Source of the DNA: Sedimenticola sp.
GTDB taxonomy: Bacteria > Pseudomonadota > Gammaproteobacteria > Chromatiales > Chromatiaceae
Assembly (NCBI GenBank): GCA_027068915.1
Contig: JAMOLT010000037.1
Location: 1 to 64,000, forward strand
Direction of reading: 5' to 3'
DNA length: 64,000 nt
Positions 8,369 to 17,353 of the stretch are shown in pieces. The notes beneath the pieces were generated by a model. That model saw nothing but the letters and a program-made list of their open reading frames with translations. It searched no databases and had not been told where the DNA came from. Position 1 is the stretch's first letter. The number at the start of each line of letters is the position of its first letter. The position numbers and the translations under genes were made by a program.

Positions 8369-8911
8369 ATGAATGATAGCCAGGTTGTAGAACAGGATAT
8401 CGAGGGTGACGGGCCGAACCGGCTGGTCACCCTCGGTCGTATTTCCGGTTTGCATGGCGTCCAGGGCTGGCTAAAGGTATTTTCCGATACCAGGCCACGG
8501 GAAAATATTCTGGCATACTCGCCCTGGTATCTGCAGCGCAGCCAGGGCTGGGAAAAATGGACGCCGGAAACAGGGCGGCGGCAGGGAAAGCTGGTGCTGG
8601 TCAAATTGCAGGGTTGCAATGACCGGGAAACCGCCCGGGAATTGATGGGTGTGGATGTGGCGGTGCGCCGATCCCAGTTGCCAGTGGCGGCAGGCGAGTT
8701 TTACTGGGCAGATCTGGAAGGACTGCGGGTCGTCACTACCCGGGACGTGGATCTGGGCAGGGTCAGCCATTTGTTTGAAACCGGCGCCAATGATGTGCTG
8801 GTGGTCAGGGGGGAGAGAGAGCGTCTCGTCCCCTGGATATGGCAACAGGTGATTCAGGAAGTGAACCTGGAGCAAGGGTGGATCAGGGTAGACTGGGACC
8901 CGGAGTTCTGA
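8369..8911 (+). CDS. rimM: 16S rRNA processing protein RimM
   Basis: A 180-residue protein with an N-terminal RimM domain ([23 protein letters not shown], about residues 18-40) and a C-terminal PRC-barrel ([12 protein letters not shown] onward, with [22 protein letters not shown] near the end). RimM binds S19 and the 3' domain of 16S rRNA during maturation of the 30S head. It has a slightly long N-terminal extension of about 17 residues before the conserved region. Its TGA overlaps the trmD ATG by one base. Confidence 0.98.
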   Translation: MNDSQVVEQDIEGDGPNRLVTLGRISGLHGVQGWLKVFSDTRPRENILAYSPWYLQRSQGWEKWTPETGRRQGKLVLVKLQGCNDRETARELMGVDVAVRRSQLPVAAGEFYWADLEGLRVVTTRDVDLGRVSHLFETGANDVLVVRGERERLVPWIWQQVIQEVNLEQGWIRVDWDPEF

Positions 8912-9660
8912 TGAGGTTTGATGTAATCAGCCTGTTCCCGGAGATGTTCAAGGCGGCTGAACACGGCGTTACCGGCAAGGCGCTGCAGGGAAAACAGGCC
9001 AGTCTGCATTTGTGGAACCCGCGGGATTACACTAAGGACAATCACCGCACCGTGGACGACCGCCCCTATGGGGGTGGCCCGGGCATGGTGATGAAGGTAG
9101 ATCCACTAAAGGCGGTGCTGCAGCAAGCGAGGCAGGCGGCGCCGGACAGCCGGGTGATTTATCTCACCCCGCAAGGGCAACGCTTCGATCAGAAAGCGGC
9201 CAGGGAAATGGCAAAGCGAAGCGGCATAATGCTGCTGGCGGGCCGCTATGAAGGGATTGATGAACGGCTGATAGATTGCTGCGTGGACGAGGAATGGTCC
9301 ATTGGCGATTATGTGTTGTCCGGTGGTGAACTGGCGGCCATGGTAATTATGGATGCCGTTACCAGGCTGCTGCCGGGCGTATTGGGGCATGCAGAATCTG
9401 CCGAGCAGGATTCCTACATGAATGGCCTGCTGGATTTCCCCCAATACACCCGTCCTGATGATCTGGACGGGCGGAGTGTTCCCGAGGTGCTGTTGTCCGG
9501 GGATCACGCAGCCATTGAACGATGGCGTTTGCAGCAAGCCCTTGGCCGTACTTGGTTGCGCCGCCCGGACTTGCTGGAGCAACGCGAACTGTCTGCAGAA
9601 GAGCAGCGTTTGCTGGAAGAATTCATACGCACCCATCAGGGGGCGTCGGCGTCTTCGTGA
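8911..9660 (+). CDS. trmD: tRNA (guanine-N1)-methyltransferase TrmD
   Basis: A 249-residue SPOUT methyltransferase that makes m1G37 in tRNAs with G36 and so protects the reading frame. Family motifs seen: [13 protein letters not shown] at the N terminus, [13 protein letters not shown], the knot-forming [12 protein letters not shown] and [15 protein letters not shown], then [11 protein letters not shown]. The open frame extends 24 codons upstream, but ATG 8911 matches the family start and overlaps the rimM stop, indicating coupling. Confidence 0.98.
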   Translation: MRFDVISLFPEMFKAAEHGVTGKALQGKQASLHLWNPRDYTKDNHRTVDDRPYGGGPGMVMKVDPLKAVLQQARQAAPDSRVIYLTPQGQRFDQKAAREMAKRSGIMLLAGRYEGIDERLIDCCVDEEWSIGDYVLSGGELAAMVIMDAVTRLLPGVLGHAESAEQDSYMNGLLDFPQYTRPDDLDGRSVPEVLLSGDHAAIERWRLQQALGRTWLRRPDLLEQRELSAEEQRLLEEFIRTHQGASASS

Positions 9661-9736
9661 AACCGAAGGCAGAGCTTTTACGATAATTTGATGACACGCG
9701 CCGTGAGGCGCCAGAACTGGTAGAGGAGCAACAACG

Positions 9737-10084
9737 ATGAGCAATATCATCCAGGAACTCGAAGCGGAACAGATGAACAAGGAAATCCCGGGCTTTGGCC
9801 CCGGTGATACCGTTGTTGTTAAGGTCAAGGTAAAGGAAGGCAGTCGCGAGCGTCTGCAGGCGTTTGAAGGTATAGTTATTGCCAAACGCAACCGTGGCCT
9901 GAATTCTGCATTCACTGTGCGCAAAATTTCTCATGGCGAAGGTGTGGAACGTGTATTCCAGACCCACAGCTCCATGATCGACGCTATAGAAGTAAAGCGC
10001 CGTGGTGCGGTGCGTCGTGCCAAACTGTACTACCTGCGGGGTCGTACCGGCAAGGCTGCCCGTATCCGCGAGAAACTCAAGTAA
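9737..10084 (+). CDS. rplS: 50S ribosomal protein L19
   Basis: A 115-residue L19 with the typical [35 protein letters not shown] core and the C-terminal [24 protein letters not shown]19 sits at the subunit interface. GGAG lies at about 9722-9726 ahead of ATG 9737. It is the last gene of the operon and is followed by a strong intrinsic terminator. Confidence 0.99.
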   Translation: MSNIIQELEAEQMNKEIPGFGPGDTVVVKVKVKEGSRERLQAFEGIVIAKRNRGLNSAFTVRKISHGEGVERVFQTHSSMIDAIEVKRRGAVRRAKLYYLRGRTGKAARIREKLK

Positions 10085-10107
10085 CAGGGTTTCGACACGC
10101 TGGTTTT

Positions 10108-10142
10108 AAAAAGCCGTCATGCCCGGGCATGACGGCTTTTTT
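10108..10142 (+). terminator. Rho-independent terminator after rplS
   Basis: A perfect 34-base palindrome (10108-10124 against 10125-10141) with the core AAGCCGTCATGCCC and its complement, flanked by an A-run on the 5' side and a T-run on the 3' side. It starts 23 bases after the rplS stop. The symmetric A and T tracts mean it could work in both directions, but on the minus strand no gene ends here. Confidence 0.93.
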
Positions 10143-10202
10143 ATGGGAGCACCCCTGTCACCATCCTGATATGATGCCGTCATTTGCTGAAATTTGACCA
10201 CC

Positions 10203-11636
10203 ATGACCAGCAGCTTCTACTGGCACGACTACGAAACCTGGGGTACGGATCCGCGAAAAGACCGGGCGGTGCAGTTTGCTGGCTTGCGTACGGATCTGGA
10301 CTTTAATCCCATTGGCTCGCCACTGATGGTGTATGCTGCTCCTGCGGATGACATACTGCCCCAGCCGGCAGCCTGCATGGTAACCGGCATCACGCCCCAG
10401 CTCGCTCGCGAGAAAGGGGTATGTGAAGCGGATTTCTTTCGCCTCATTCGGGAAGAGCTGTCGCGTCCCGGCACCTGTGCCCTGGGATACAACAGTATTC
10501 GTTTTGATGATGAATTCACCCGCTATGGGTTGTATCGAAATTTCTACGATCCCTATGCACGGGAATGGCAGAACGGCAATTCCCGCTGGGACATTATCGA
10601 CATGCTGCGCCTTACTCGCGCACTGCGCCCCGGGGGGATCGCCTGGCCAGAGGATGAAAATGGCGTAACCAGTTTTCGTCTGGAGTTGTTGACTGCAGCC
10701 AACGGCATAGAACATGAAGGCGCCCATGATGCGTTGGTGGATGTCAGGGCTACTATTGCCATGGCGAAGCTGGTGAAGGAAAAACAGCCAAGGCTGTTTG
10801 ACTACCTGTTCAATAATCGGGACAAACACAAGCTGGCGCAGCAGTTAAATCTGCGTGACCAGCAGCCTGTGGTGCATGCATCGGCGAAGTATCCTGCGCG
10901 CCTGGGCGCCATTGCGGTGGTGGTTCCTGTGGCGCAACATCCAACCAACCGTAATGGCATCATCGTATATGACCTGAGGATTGATCCCCAGCCCTTGTTT
11001 GACCTCAGTGCAGAGCAGATCCGTGAGAAACTTTATACACCCAGCAGTGAGCTGGCGGATGGAGAACAGCGTATCCCCCTGAAGATGATCAGCGTGAATC
11101 ATGCCCCGGTGGTAGTGCCCTTGAATACACTTACGGATACTGCCAGAGAGCAATGGGAGCTGGATTCCGGCCGGGAACAGCAGTATTTACAGGCTATTCG
11201 TAATGCGCCAGAGCTGCAAAAAAAGGTGCAGGAGGTGTTTTCCGGGGAGCATTTTGAGGAGTGCTCTGACCCGGATCAGAACCTTTACGGCGGGTTCATA
11301 TCGAATAAAGACCGGCGTTTGTGTGAGCAGGTACTGCACAGCAGCCAGGAACAGCTGGCGTCCTTGCATCCGGCATTTGAAGATGCTCGCCTGCCTGAGC
11401 TGCTGTTTCGCTATCGTGCGCGCAACTGGCCACATACGCTGAGTGCGGAAGAAAGGCAGCGCTGGGAAGAATTCCGCAGATACCGCCTGACCGACCCTGG
11501 GGGAGGAGCAAGCATTGTCCTGAAGGAATACTGCCAGCAGTTGTCGTGCATGGCTGTTGATCCTGAGTTAACTGCAGAACAGCGTGAGCTGGTCAATGTC
11601 CTGCTGGACTGGCCGGAAGCACTAGGTTTGCATTGA
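10203..11636 (+). CDS. sbcB: exodeoxyribonuclease I
   Basis: A 477-residue DnaQ-fold 3'-5' single-strand exonuclease. The catalytic acids are visible in order: FYWHDYETWG near the N terminus, then LGYNSIRFDDEF (about 96-107), and HDALVDVRAT (about 175-185) completing the DEDD site. The C-terminal half matches the ExoI SH3-like and helical domains, ending in LLDWPEALG. ATG 10203 is preferred over the in-frame TTG 10194. ExoI acts in mismatch repair and recombination. It stands alone, transcribed away from the rplS terminator. Confidence 0.97.
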   Translation: MTSSFYWHDYETWGTDPRKDRAVQFAGLRTDLDFNPIGSPLMVYAAPADDILPQPAACMVTGITPQLAREKGVCEADFFRLIREELSRPGTCALGYNSIRFDDEFTRYGLYRNFYDPYAREWQNGNSRWDIIDMLRLTRALRPGGIAWPEDENGVTSFRLELLTAANGIEHEGAHDALVDVRATIAMAKLVKEKQPRLFDYLFNNRDKHKLAQQLNLRDQQPVVHASAKYPARLGAIAVVVPVAQHPTNRNGIIVYDLRIDPQPLFDLSAEQIREKLYTPSSELADGEQRIPLKMISVNHAPVVVPLNTLTDTAREQWELDSGREQQYLQAIRNAPELQKKVQEVFSGEHFEECSDPDQNLYGGFISNKDRRLCEQVLHSSQEQLASLHPAFEDARLPELLFRYRARNWPHTLSAEERQRWEEFRRYRLTDPGGGASIVLKEYCQQLSCMAVDPELTAEQRELVNVLLDWPEALGLH

Positions 11637-11671
11637 TCCGGTTTTTTTTGGGTAGCCGAAGCCTTTGCTGA

Positions 11672-13372
11672 TCAAGTGGCCTGCTTTTCTTTTTGTGCCC
11701 CGAACTCTGTCATCAATACCTCTTTTCCAATGCGCTTGGTAAGATAGTAAACCCGTTTCAGCGCTTCCAGCAGCTCGGTTTCTGTCTGATAGGTCAGTCC
11801 GCGCATGGGCGCTTCGGCAGCCATGCGATGTACTATATGGCGCTCAATATCGGCAGAAAGCTGATTGATTCTGCTCTTGGCCTTGAGTACCCTGCGGGCT
11901 GATTTTTTATCCATGCGGGTGACAGCTTGCGTGGCTTCTTCGAGCAGGTGAAAAAGCTCATCCACCAGTTTTTCAAACAGTTTTCGGGTTTTTTCACCCA
12001 TGATCAATTCTTCTTGCAGGCGTTTTCGGCCAACATGGATGAGATGCAGCTTGAGGTTGTCGCCGATGTTTTCATAATAGGAAGAAATGGTCAGGTAGTG
12101 ATGCAGCAATTCTGCTTCGTCTGATCTGAGATCACCTTTGGCCAGCTCTTGCAGATAGTCCAGAATCGGTCCGTGAAGCATGCCCACCTCGCTGTCCATG
12201 CGACTGATTTCCGGCAATTCCCGGGCATTGCCGTCCATCGCCAGATGCACGCCCTGGCGCAGCATGGGGAGCACCCGTTCCGCCATGCGGCCAATCTCCA
12301 TGCGCACCCGATCCAGGGCGAGAGAGGGCGTGTCCAGCAGACTCTTGTCGAGATACTTGGGTGTAACCCGGTGTAATTTCTCTTCCCTGGTTACCGGAAT
12401 CATCCAGGTGACAAGTTTTGCGAACCAGGCGGTAAATCCAATGAACAGCAAGGTGTTGCCAACATTGAAAAGGGTATGGGCGTTGGCAATCTGTCTTGGG
12501 GTTTCTGCAGCGAGACGATTTACGCCTGCAAGCTCCGGATGCATAGGGGAGATGGAGCGAATCAGGGTGGCAAATTCAGGAATGAACCAGAACCAGGCAA
12601 GCACGCCCAGGGTATTGAAGGTGATGTGCACCATGGCTACCCGCAAGGCTTCTCTGGATTTTCCAATGGCTGCCAGCAAGGCAGTGACACAGGTGCCGAT
12701 GTTGGCGCCGAAAACCAGGGCAATACCCTGGTCCAGTGTTATCAGCCCCTGGGTGGCGAGAACGATGATGATGCCAGTGGTGGCGGAGGAGCTTTGCACG
12801 ACGGCGGTAAATGCGGCGCTGGCGAGAATGCCATACAGAGGGTGCTCCATCTCCTGCAGAAACTGGATAAACGGAGGGTAGTCCCGCAGGGGGGAGGTTG
12901 CATCGCCCATGAGACTCATGCCAAAGAAGATCAAGCCGAAACCGAAAATCATGGTGCCGGTGCGTTGTGTGATCTCATTGCGGCTGAAAAATTGCATGGC
13001 GAACCCGCCGGCAATGATCAGCAGGGCAAAATGCGTGATCTTGAAGGCAATGATCTGCGCGGTAATGGTGGTGCCGATACTGGCGCCCATGATAATCGGG
13101 ATGGCCTGCTGCAAATGCATCAGCCCGGCGGATACAAAACCCACCACCAGCACCGTGGTAACGGAAGAAGACTGAATGATTGCAGTCACCAGGGCGCCGG
13201 CCATGACCCCTTTGAAGCGATTGGTGGTCATCCGCGCCAAAAGCGTTTTCAGGCGCCTGCCCGTGCTTGCCTTCAGCGCGTTGGTCAACAGCTCCATGCC
13301 ATACAGAAAGATGGCCAGGCCGCCGGCCAGCCCCATGAGGATGGCGCCGATCTCCAGGCTGTTTCCTGTCAT
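11672..13372 (-). CDS. Na/Pi cotransporter family protein with PhoU-like domain
   Basis: A 566-residue protein with two inverted Na/Pi_cotransporter repeats, each with the QSSS motif (IIQSSSVTTVLVVG near residue 65 and VVQSSSATTGIIIVLA near 190), about eight membrane segments, then a cytoplasmic helical PhoU-like region from about residue 345 to the end. The family imports phosphate with sodium, and in bacteria may also act in phosphate homeostasis or export. It is co-directional with and 14 bases downstream of the 95-residue gene, suggesting one transcript. It converges on sbcB. Confidence 0.93.
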   Translation of the reverse strand: MTGNSLEIGAILMGLAGGLAIFLYGMELLTNALKASTGRRLKTLLARMTTNRFKGVMAGALVTAIIQSSSVTTVLVVGFVSAGLMHLQQAIPIIMGASIGTTITAQIIAFKITHFALLIIAGGFAMQFFSRNEITQRTGTMIFGFGLIFFGMSLMGDATSPLRDYPPFIQFLQEMEHPLYGILASAAFTAVVQSSSATTGIIIVLATQGLITLDQGIALVFGANIGTCVTALLAAIGKSREALRVAMVHITFNTLGVLAWFWFIPEFATLIRSISPMHPELAGVNRLAAETPRQIANAHTLFNVGNTLLFIGFTAWFAKLVTWMIPVTREEKLHRVTPKYLDKSLLDTPSLALDRVRMEIGRMAERVLPMLRQGVHLAMDGNARELPEISRMDSEVGMLHGPILDYLQELAKGDLRSDEAELLHHYLTISSYYENIGDNLKLHLIHVGRKRLQEELIMGEKTRKLFEKLVDELFHLLEEATQAVTRMDKKSARRVLKAKSRINQLSADIERHIVHRMAAEAPMRGLTYQTETELLEALKRVYYLTKRIGKEVLMTEFGAQKEKQAT

Positions 13373-13386
13373 GGAGAAGCGATCAA

Positions 13387-13674
13387 TCAGTCGTCATCGG
13401 TCCAGTGCTTGAGCGCATCAATGATTTTTTTTGCCTGATCCTTGCTGGAAATGTTGAATTTGGATTTTTGCTGGTATTCGCCATTGCGCTTTTGGTAACG
13501 GCGGATGGTGTATTTTTCCGGGCCGTATTCCTGCTTGGAATTGTTCCAGTCCTGATAGCGGAAGATGATAGTGGTCCAGGCGCCTTTGGTGAGAACCTGT
13601 TTGTCCAGCTCCTTGACCAATTCGAGGTCGCCTTCTTTGTAACTGATGCTGATTTCGTCGGGTGTGGTTGCCAT
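13387..13674 (-). CDS. conserved small hypothetical protein (95 aa)
   Basis: A soluble, charged protein with no signal or membrane segment: an N-terminal part rich in Glu/Asp, a middle with paired aromatics (TTIIFRYQDWN), and a Lys/Tyr-rich section (YGPEKYTIRRYQK). I think I have seen related proteins of this length in other proteobacteria, but I can give no function. Its Shine-Dalgarno AGGAGA lies 9 bases before ATG 13674 and only a few bases from the end of the palindromic element at 13692-13966, so its transcript must start in the element or read through it. It probably forms an operon with the Na/Pi symporter. Confidence 0.8.
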   Translation of the reverse strand: MATTPDEISISYKEGDLELVKELDKQVLTKGAWTTIIFRYQDWNNSKQEYGPEKYTIRRYQKRNGEYQQKSKFNISSKDQAKKIIDALKHWTDDD

Positions 13675-13691
13675 GGGGTTGATTTCTCCTG

Positions 13692-13966
13692 GGGCCTGTT
13701 AACACGAATCCAATAGACGCTGCTGGGGCTATTTTTTCACCCGGCAAGGCAGAATGAGTGAAGTGTAGTGACACTACATGCTACATGAACGAATGATAAC
13801 GCCGCTGGGTGGAACAATAGCCCCAAAAGCCCTACGGGTTGTGCCTGAAAAAGCGCCACTCGGCGTTGCTCGTCGTTTATTTGGAACAACCAAACTTCTC
13901 TCCTCGCGCCTTGATTGGCGCTTTTTCAGGTGCAACAGAGCCTATTGGATTCGTGTTAACAGGCCC
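13692..13966. mobile_element. MITE-like palindromic element, 275 bp
   Basis: The ends are perfect 25-base inverted repeats (13692-13716 and 13942-13966, outermost bases GGGCCTGTTAACACG). Inside are two further inverted-repeat pairs: 13725-13742 with 13807-13824 (GGGGCTATT...CACCC type) and 13838-13858 with 13916-13936 (core CCTGAAAAAGCGCCA). No reading frame in it looks coding. This layered structure fits a non-autonomous miniature element. I see no clear target duplication. It separates the ankyrin gene from the 95-residue gene, both on the minus strand. Confidence 0.78.
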
Positions 13967-14598
13967 TAGGTTGCGCCATTGCGTTGTAACAGCAGCGCAA
14001 TATCCCTTAATCCCAGGGATTTTGCAATTTCCAGTGCGGTTTTTCCTTCGGCATCGATTGTGGTGACGTTGGCGCCGAAGTTTACCAGGTGTTTGGCCAG
14101 TTTGTGGTTTCCCTGGCGGATGGCGGTGAGCAGCGGGGTATCCCCCCTGTTGTCCTTTGTTTCCAGGTTTGCACCATGATCCGCCAGATAGCGGATTACC
14201 TCGCGCTTGCTGACGCCCTGCTGTGCGGCATCCAGTAACAAGGCATTGGCATCCAGTTCAGCGCCCGCCTTGAGCAACAGATCAGCAATGCGGGGGTGTG
14301 CGCCGAGGACGGCGTGATACATGGCGGAATGGCCATTGCGATCCTGCACATGGATATCCGCCCCCTGTTTGATCAGCAGGCGTGCAATGGCAATGCGCCC
14401 CTTGCGTACTGCAATATGCAGGGGGGCGTAACCGTCACGGTCAAGCTGGTTCATGTCTGTCCCCCATGCAATGTGGCGCTCGATCTGTTCAATGTCACCA
14501 CGTTGCATGGCAAGGTAGAGGGTGACCGTGGGCTTTTCCGGCGCGCCGCAACCGGTAAGGAGAAACAGCAACAGAATAAGTAAGGCGATAGTTTTCAT
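13966..14598 (-). CDS. ankyrin-repeat lipoprotein
   Basis: A 210-residue protein with a lipoprotein signal (LLILLLFLLTGC, Cys17) followed by five to six ankyrin repeats from about residue 30 (DRDGYAPLHIAVRKGRIAIARLLIKQGADI is the clearest). Such repeats bind other proteins; the lipid anchor places it on the periplasmic side of the inner or outer membrane. The stop codon is formed exactly at the edge of the palindromic element: TA comes from flanking DNA and G is the element's terminal base. The original C terminus may therefore have been changed by insertion. It is divergent from the channel operon at 14656. Confidence 0.88.
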   Translation of the reverse strand: MKTIALLILLLFLLTGCGAPEKPTVTLYLAMQRGDIEQIERHIAWGTDMNQLDRDGYAPLHIAVRKGRIAIARLLIKQGADIHVQDRNGHSAMYHAVLGAHPRIADLLLKAGAELDANALLLDAAQQGVSKREVIRYLADHGANLETKDNRGDTPLLTAIRQGNHKLAKHLVNFGANVTTIDAEGKTALEIAKSLGLRDIALLLQRNGAT

Positions 14599-14655
14599 AT
14601 TTGTGGTTTGGTGTTACTTTGGCTCCATGATAGCAAAGGAAGTCCCGATTCGTTC

Positions 14656-15021
14656 ATGCTGACAAAAATACTTTTTACCCTGGCTGTAATTGGCCTGGTC
14701 ATTGCCATGGTAAGGTTTCGCGACCGGCCTGCAAGAACGCCCGCACGACATCCTCCGAAGAAGGTGGGAAAGCGCTGGCCGAAGGCTTTGGCCATTTCGG
14801 TGGTCGTGCTGATGTTGGCAGGTACTGCAGTGATTATCTACCTCAACTGGCGAGACAGCCATCAAATTCTGCAGGTGCAGGTGATAGACAGTCGCTCCGG
14901 GCGTGTCAGTGACTACCAAGTCTATCGCGGGCAGTTGCAGGAACGGCGCTTTGTGACCCTGGATGGTCGCCAGGTACAGCTGGCGGAGACCGAGCGTCTG
15001 GAGGTGGCTGCCCCACCATGA
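14656..15021 (+). CDS. small two-TM membrane protein ahead of K+ channel
   Basis: A 121-residue protein from ATG 14656, with hydrophobic segments near residues 3-18 and 45-65 separated by a Pro/Arg/Lys-rich loop, then about 50 residues of mixed beta-like sequence. I do not recognise the family. The open frame extends 16 codons upstream to a GTG, but the ATG begins directly at the hydrophobic segment. Its TGA overlaps the ATG of the channel gene, so the two are probably coupled; a role as channel accessory subunit is possible but only by position. Confidence 0.65.
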   Translation: MLTKILFTLAVIGLVIAMVRFRDRPARTPARHPPKKVGKRWPKALAISVVVLMLAGTAVIIYLNWRDSHQILQVQVIDSRSGRVSDYQVYRGQLQERRFVTLDGRQVQLAETERLEVAAPP

Positions 15022-16616
15022 AAGTCTCTGATCTGGTGATACGACTGGCTTATGAGATGGATGAGTCAGAAGCTTATGCGCGTGCAAAACAAGCGGCTTA
15101 TGACCTTCTGGAAAACCCTCATTCGCGCATCCGCCCGTATTTTGATTTGCTGATGATGGCATTGGTGTTGAGCAGTGTGTTTCTCCTTCTGTACAGCGTA
15201 AAACACCACCTTGGAGCCTGGTCGGGCTGGTTTGAAAACATGGTGGTATCTTTTTTTATTCTGGAATACCTTGGGCGGATGTGGGTATATTCCAGCACTC
15301 ATCGCATCATTCTGGATGAGTATGAAAAAAGCGAGCTAATCAACCAGCCGTTTCGTTTGTCCAAGGCACTGTGGAGTATTCTGCGTAGTAAGTGGAGTTA
15401 TATCAGTTCGCCCATGGCGATCATTGATTTGCTGGCGATACTGCCCAGTTATCGGCCTTTGCGTATCTTGCGGCTGTTTTTGCTATTCCGCCTGTTCAAG
15501 ATGTTCCGCTATGCCCACAGCATCCAGCAGTTCGGCTCGGTGCTGCGGGAGAAACGCATAGAGCTCTTTTCCCTGTTCACCTTTCTGATGTTTGTCCTGC
15601 TGGTGGGATCCTCGGTGATCTACCTGTTTGAATCCCCTGAGTCGGGGGGGCAGGTCGAAGGTTTTTTTGAAGGGATCTACTGGTCTTTGGTGACTTTGTC
15701 CACCGTGGGGTATGGCGACATCACTCCCCAGTCTTTTGAAGGGAGGCTGGTGACCATGGTGCTGATCATCAGCGGGCTTGGGGTGCTGTCCTTTTTTACC
15801 TCCATCATTGTTTCTGCATTTCAGGAAAAAATGGGAGAAGTGCGGGATCGACGGGTGGCGATGTTGCTGGAGAAGAAAAAAGGCTACACCGTTATCTGCG
15901 GGTTCGGACGGGTTGGCCAGGTGGTGGCGGAATACCTGTCCAGGGACAAGCTGCCATTTGTGATCATCGACAGTGATGGAGAGGCCGTGGAGCTGGCCCG
16001 GCGGCTTGGGTATCTGGTGGTAGAGGGAAAATCGGAGCGCATCGGTCTGTTGCAGATGTTGGGAGTAGGCCGTTCTGCGGGAAAGATTCTCTGCCTCACC
16101 GGTGATGATGTGGTGAACGTCTATGTCACCCTGTCTGCGCGCCAGCTGGATGAGAAAATCACCATCATTTCCCGTGCAAACCAGCGCCAATCGGTGGACA
16201 AGCTTATGCATGCCGGAGCCAATCATGCAATAGAGCCGTTCAAGATCGTCGGCTTGATTGCCGGAGAATATGTTGGCCAACCGGTGGCCTTTGAAGCAAT
16301 CCACGGTATTGTCATGGGCGAGAACGACATCACCCTGGAAGCGATCCGGGTTCCTCCGGGTTCCTGGCTGGATGGCAAGACCATCGGGGAAGCGCCTTTG
16401 GAAGAAATGCGCCTGATCCTGTTTGGGGTCACCACCCCCATGAACCGGAGCAGCAATCATGTGCGTAACCATTTTGATCTGGAATCCCAACGCTTTCAGT
16501 TTAATCCGGGAGCGGATTTCGTGCTGCTGGGCGATGATATACTGCTGGTATTTGGTCATAAATACAGCGTCTCGCATATGCGCCAGCAGCTCAAGTCCGG
16601 GAGGATGGGAAGATGA
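15018..16616 (+). CDS. potassium channel with C-terminal RCK (TrkA-N) domain
   Basis: A 532-residue protein with six membrane segments in the first 260 residues. An Arg-rich S4-like stretch (RPLRILRLFLLFRLFKMFR, about 147-165) precedes the pore helix and the selectivity filter TLSTVGYGDITP near residue 233. A Rossmann RCK domain follows (GYTVICGFGRVGQVVAEYL, about 289-307), then a TrkA-C-like domain. This is the voltage-sensor plus pore plus RCK layout of bacterial K+ channels. It overlaps both neighbours by 4 bases and is followed by a free-standing RCK protein. Confidence 0.94.
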   Translation: MKVSDLVIRLAYEMDESEAYARAKQAAYDLLENPHSRIRPYFDLLMMALVLSSVFLLLYSVKHHLGAWSGWFENMVVSFFILEYLGRMWVYSSTHRIILDEYEKSELINQPFRLSKALWSILRSKWSYISSPMAIIDLLAILPSYRPLRILRLFLLFRLFKMFRYAHSIQQFGSVLREKRIELFSLFTFLMFVLLVGSSVIYLFESPESGGQVEGFFEGIYWSLVTLSTVGYGDITPQSFEGRLVTMVLIISGLGVLSFFTSIIVSAFQEKMGEVRDRRVAMLLEKKKGYTVICGFGRVGQVVAEYLSRDKLPFVIIDSDGEAVELARRLGYLVVEGKSERIGLLQMLGVGRSAGKILCLTGDDVVNVYVTLSARQLDEKITIISRANQRQSVDKLMHAGANHAIEPFKIVGLIAGEYVGQPVAFEAIHGIVMGENDITLEAIRVPPGSWLDGKTIGEAPLEEMRLILFGVTTPMNRSSNHVRNHFDLESQRFQFNPGADFVLLGDDILLVFGHKYSVSHMRQQLKSGRMGR

Positions 16617-17353
16617 GCGGGGGAGCGGATAACAAGGCTGGTATATTTTCCCAGGCAAAGAGAATTGTTATTGTCGGTGCGGGAGCGGTAGGTCTGGAGG
16701 TTGCCCGCCAGCTGACCGAGCGGGGGGAAGTCGTTCGTATTGTAGATGATCGGGAATCAGGAGTGGAAAAAGCCAAGGCGAAAGGATTTTCCGTGGAGCG
16801 GATCAACCTTCAGGACGATGAAGAGCTTAAGCGTGTCGGTATTGGTGGCGAAGCAGACATACTGTTTGCGCTGCTGGATGAGGATGCCAGTAATGTTTTT
16901 CTGGTGATTTCCGCGCGCGCCATAGCGCCAGAGCTGCCTATCGTGTCTATCAGTGGGGCGCATGACACCATTGAACGACTGCATGCGGCTGGGGCAACCA
17001 AGGTTATCGATCCCTATCGCATCAGCGGTTACAAGATCTATGAGCGTATGCATCGTCCGATGATTGCCGAGACGCTGGAGCATACAGTTTTCGGCAAGGT
17101 GAATCTGGATATCGCAGAGATTCATGTGCAGAAAGACAGTTTTCTCCACGGCAAATACCTGGATGAACTGTTTATTGAAGAGCGCTACAACCTTATAGTA
17201 TTGGGTGTAGTGGATCGGGAATACGGTGATCAGCTGGTTTTTGCCACAGATCCCAAACGGCATCGCATGGATAGTGGCGATATTCTGGTAGTGATCGGGC
17301 CGGAAGAAGCTTTTGTCAAATTCCATCGTGACCTGAATGCTGACAACAAATGA
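16613..17353 (+). CDS. stand-alone TrkA/RCK regulatory protein
   Basis: A 246-residue soluble protein with a TrkA-N Rossmann domain (RIVIVGAGAVGLEVARQL, about residues 17-34, Gly-x-Gly-x-x-Gly) and a C-terminal TrkA-C domain from about residue 165. It binds NAD(H) or adenine nucleotides in the family and gates K+ channels or transporters as rings. It has no membrane segment. It overlaps the channel gene by 4 bases and the DUF3108 gene by 4 bases. Since the channel upstream already carries an RCK domain, this may form a mixed gating ring. Confidence 0.9.
   Translation: MSGGADNKAGIFSQAKRIVIVGAGAVGLEVARQLTERGEVVRIVDDRESGVEKAKAKGFSVERINLQDDEELKRVGIGGEADILFALLDEDASNVFLVISARAIAPELPIVSISGAHDTIERLHAAGATKVIDPYRISGYKIYERMHRPMIAETLEHTVFGKVNLDIAEIHVQKDSFLHGKYLDELFIEERYNLIVLGVVDREYGDQLVFATDPKRHRMDSGDILVVIGPEEAFVKFHRDLNADNK

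Noticed and set aside
12476-13438. 320-codon plus-strand frame opposite the Na/Pi symporter
   Set aside because: The minus-strand product has clear QSSS repeats and membrane segments; this frame has low-complexity Gly/His/Gln content with no family resemblance.
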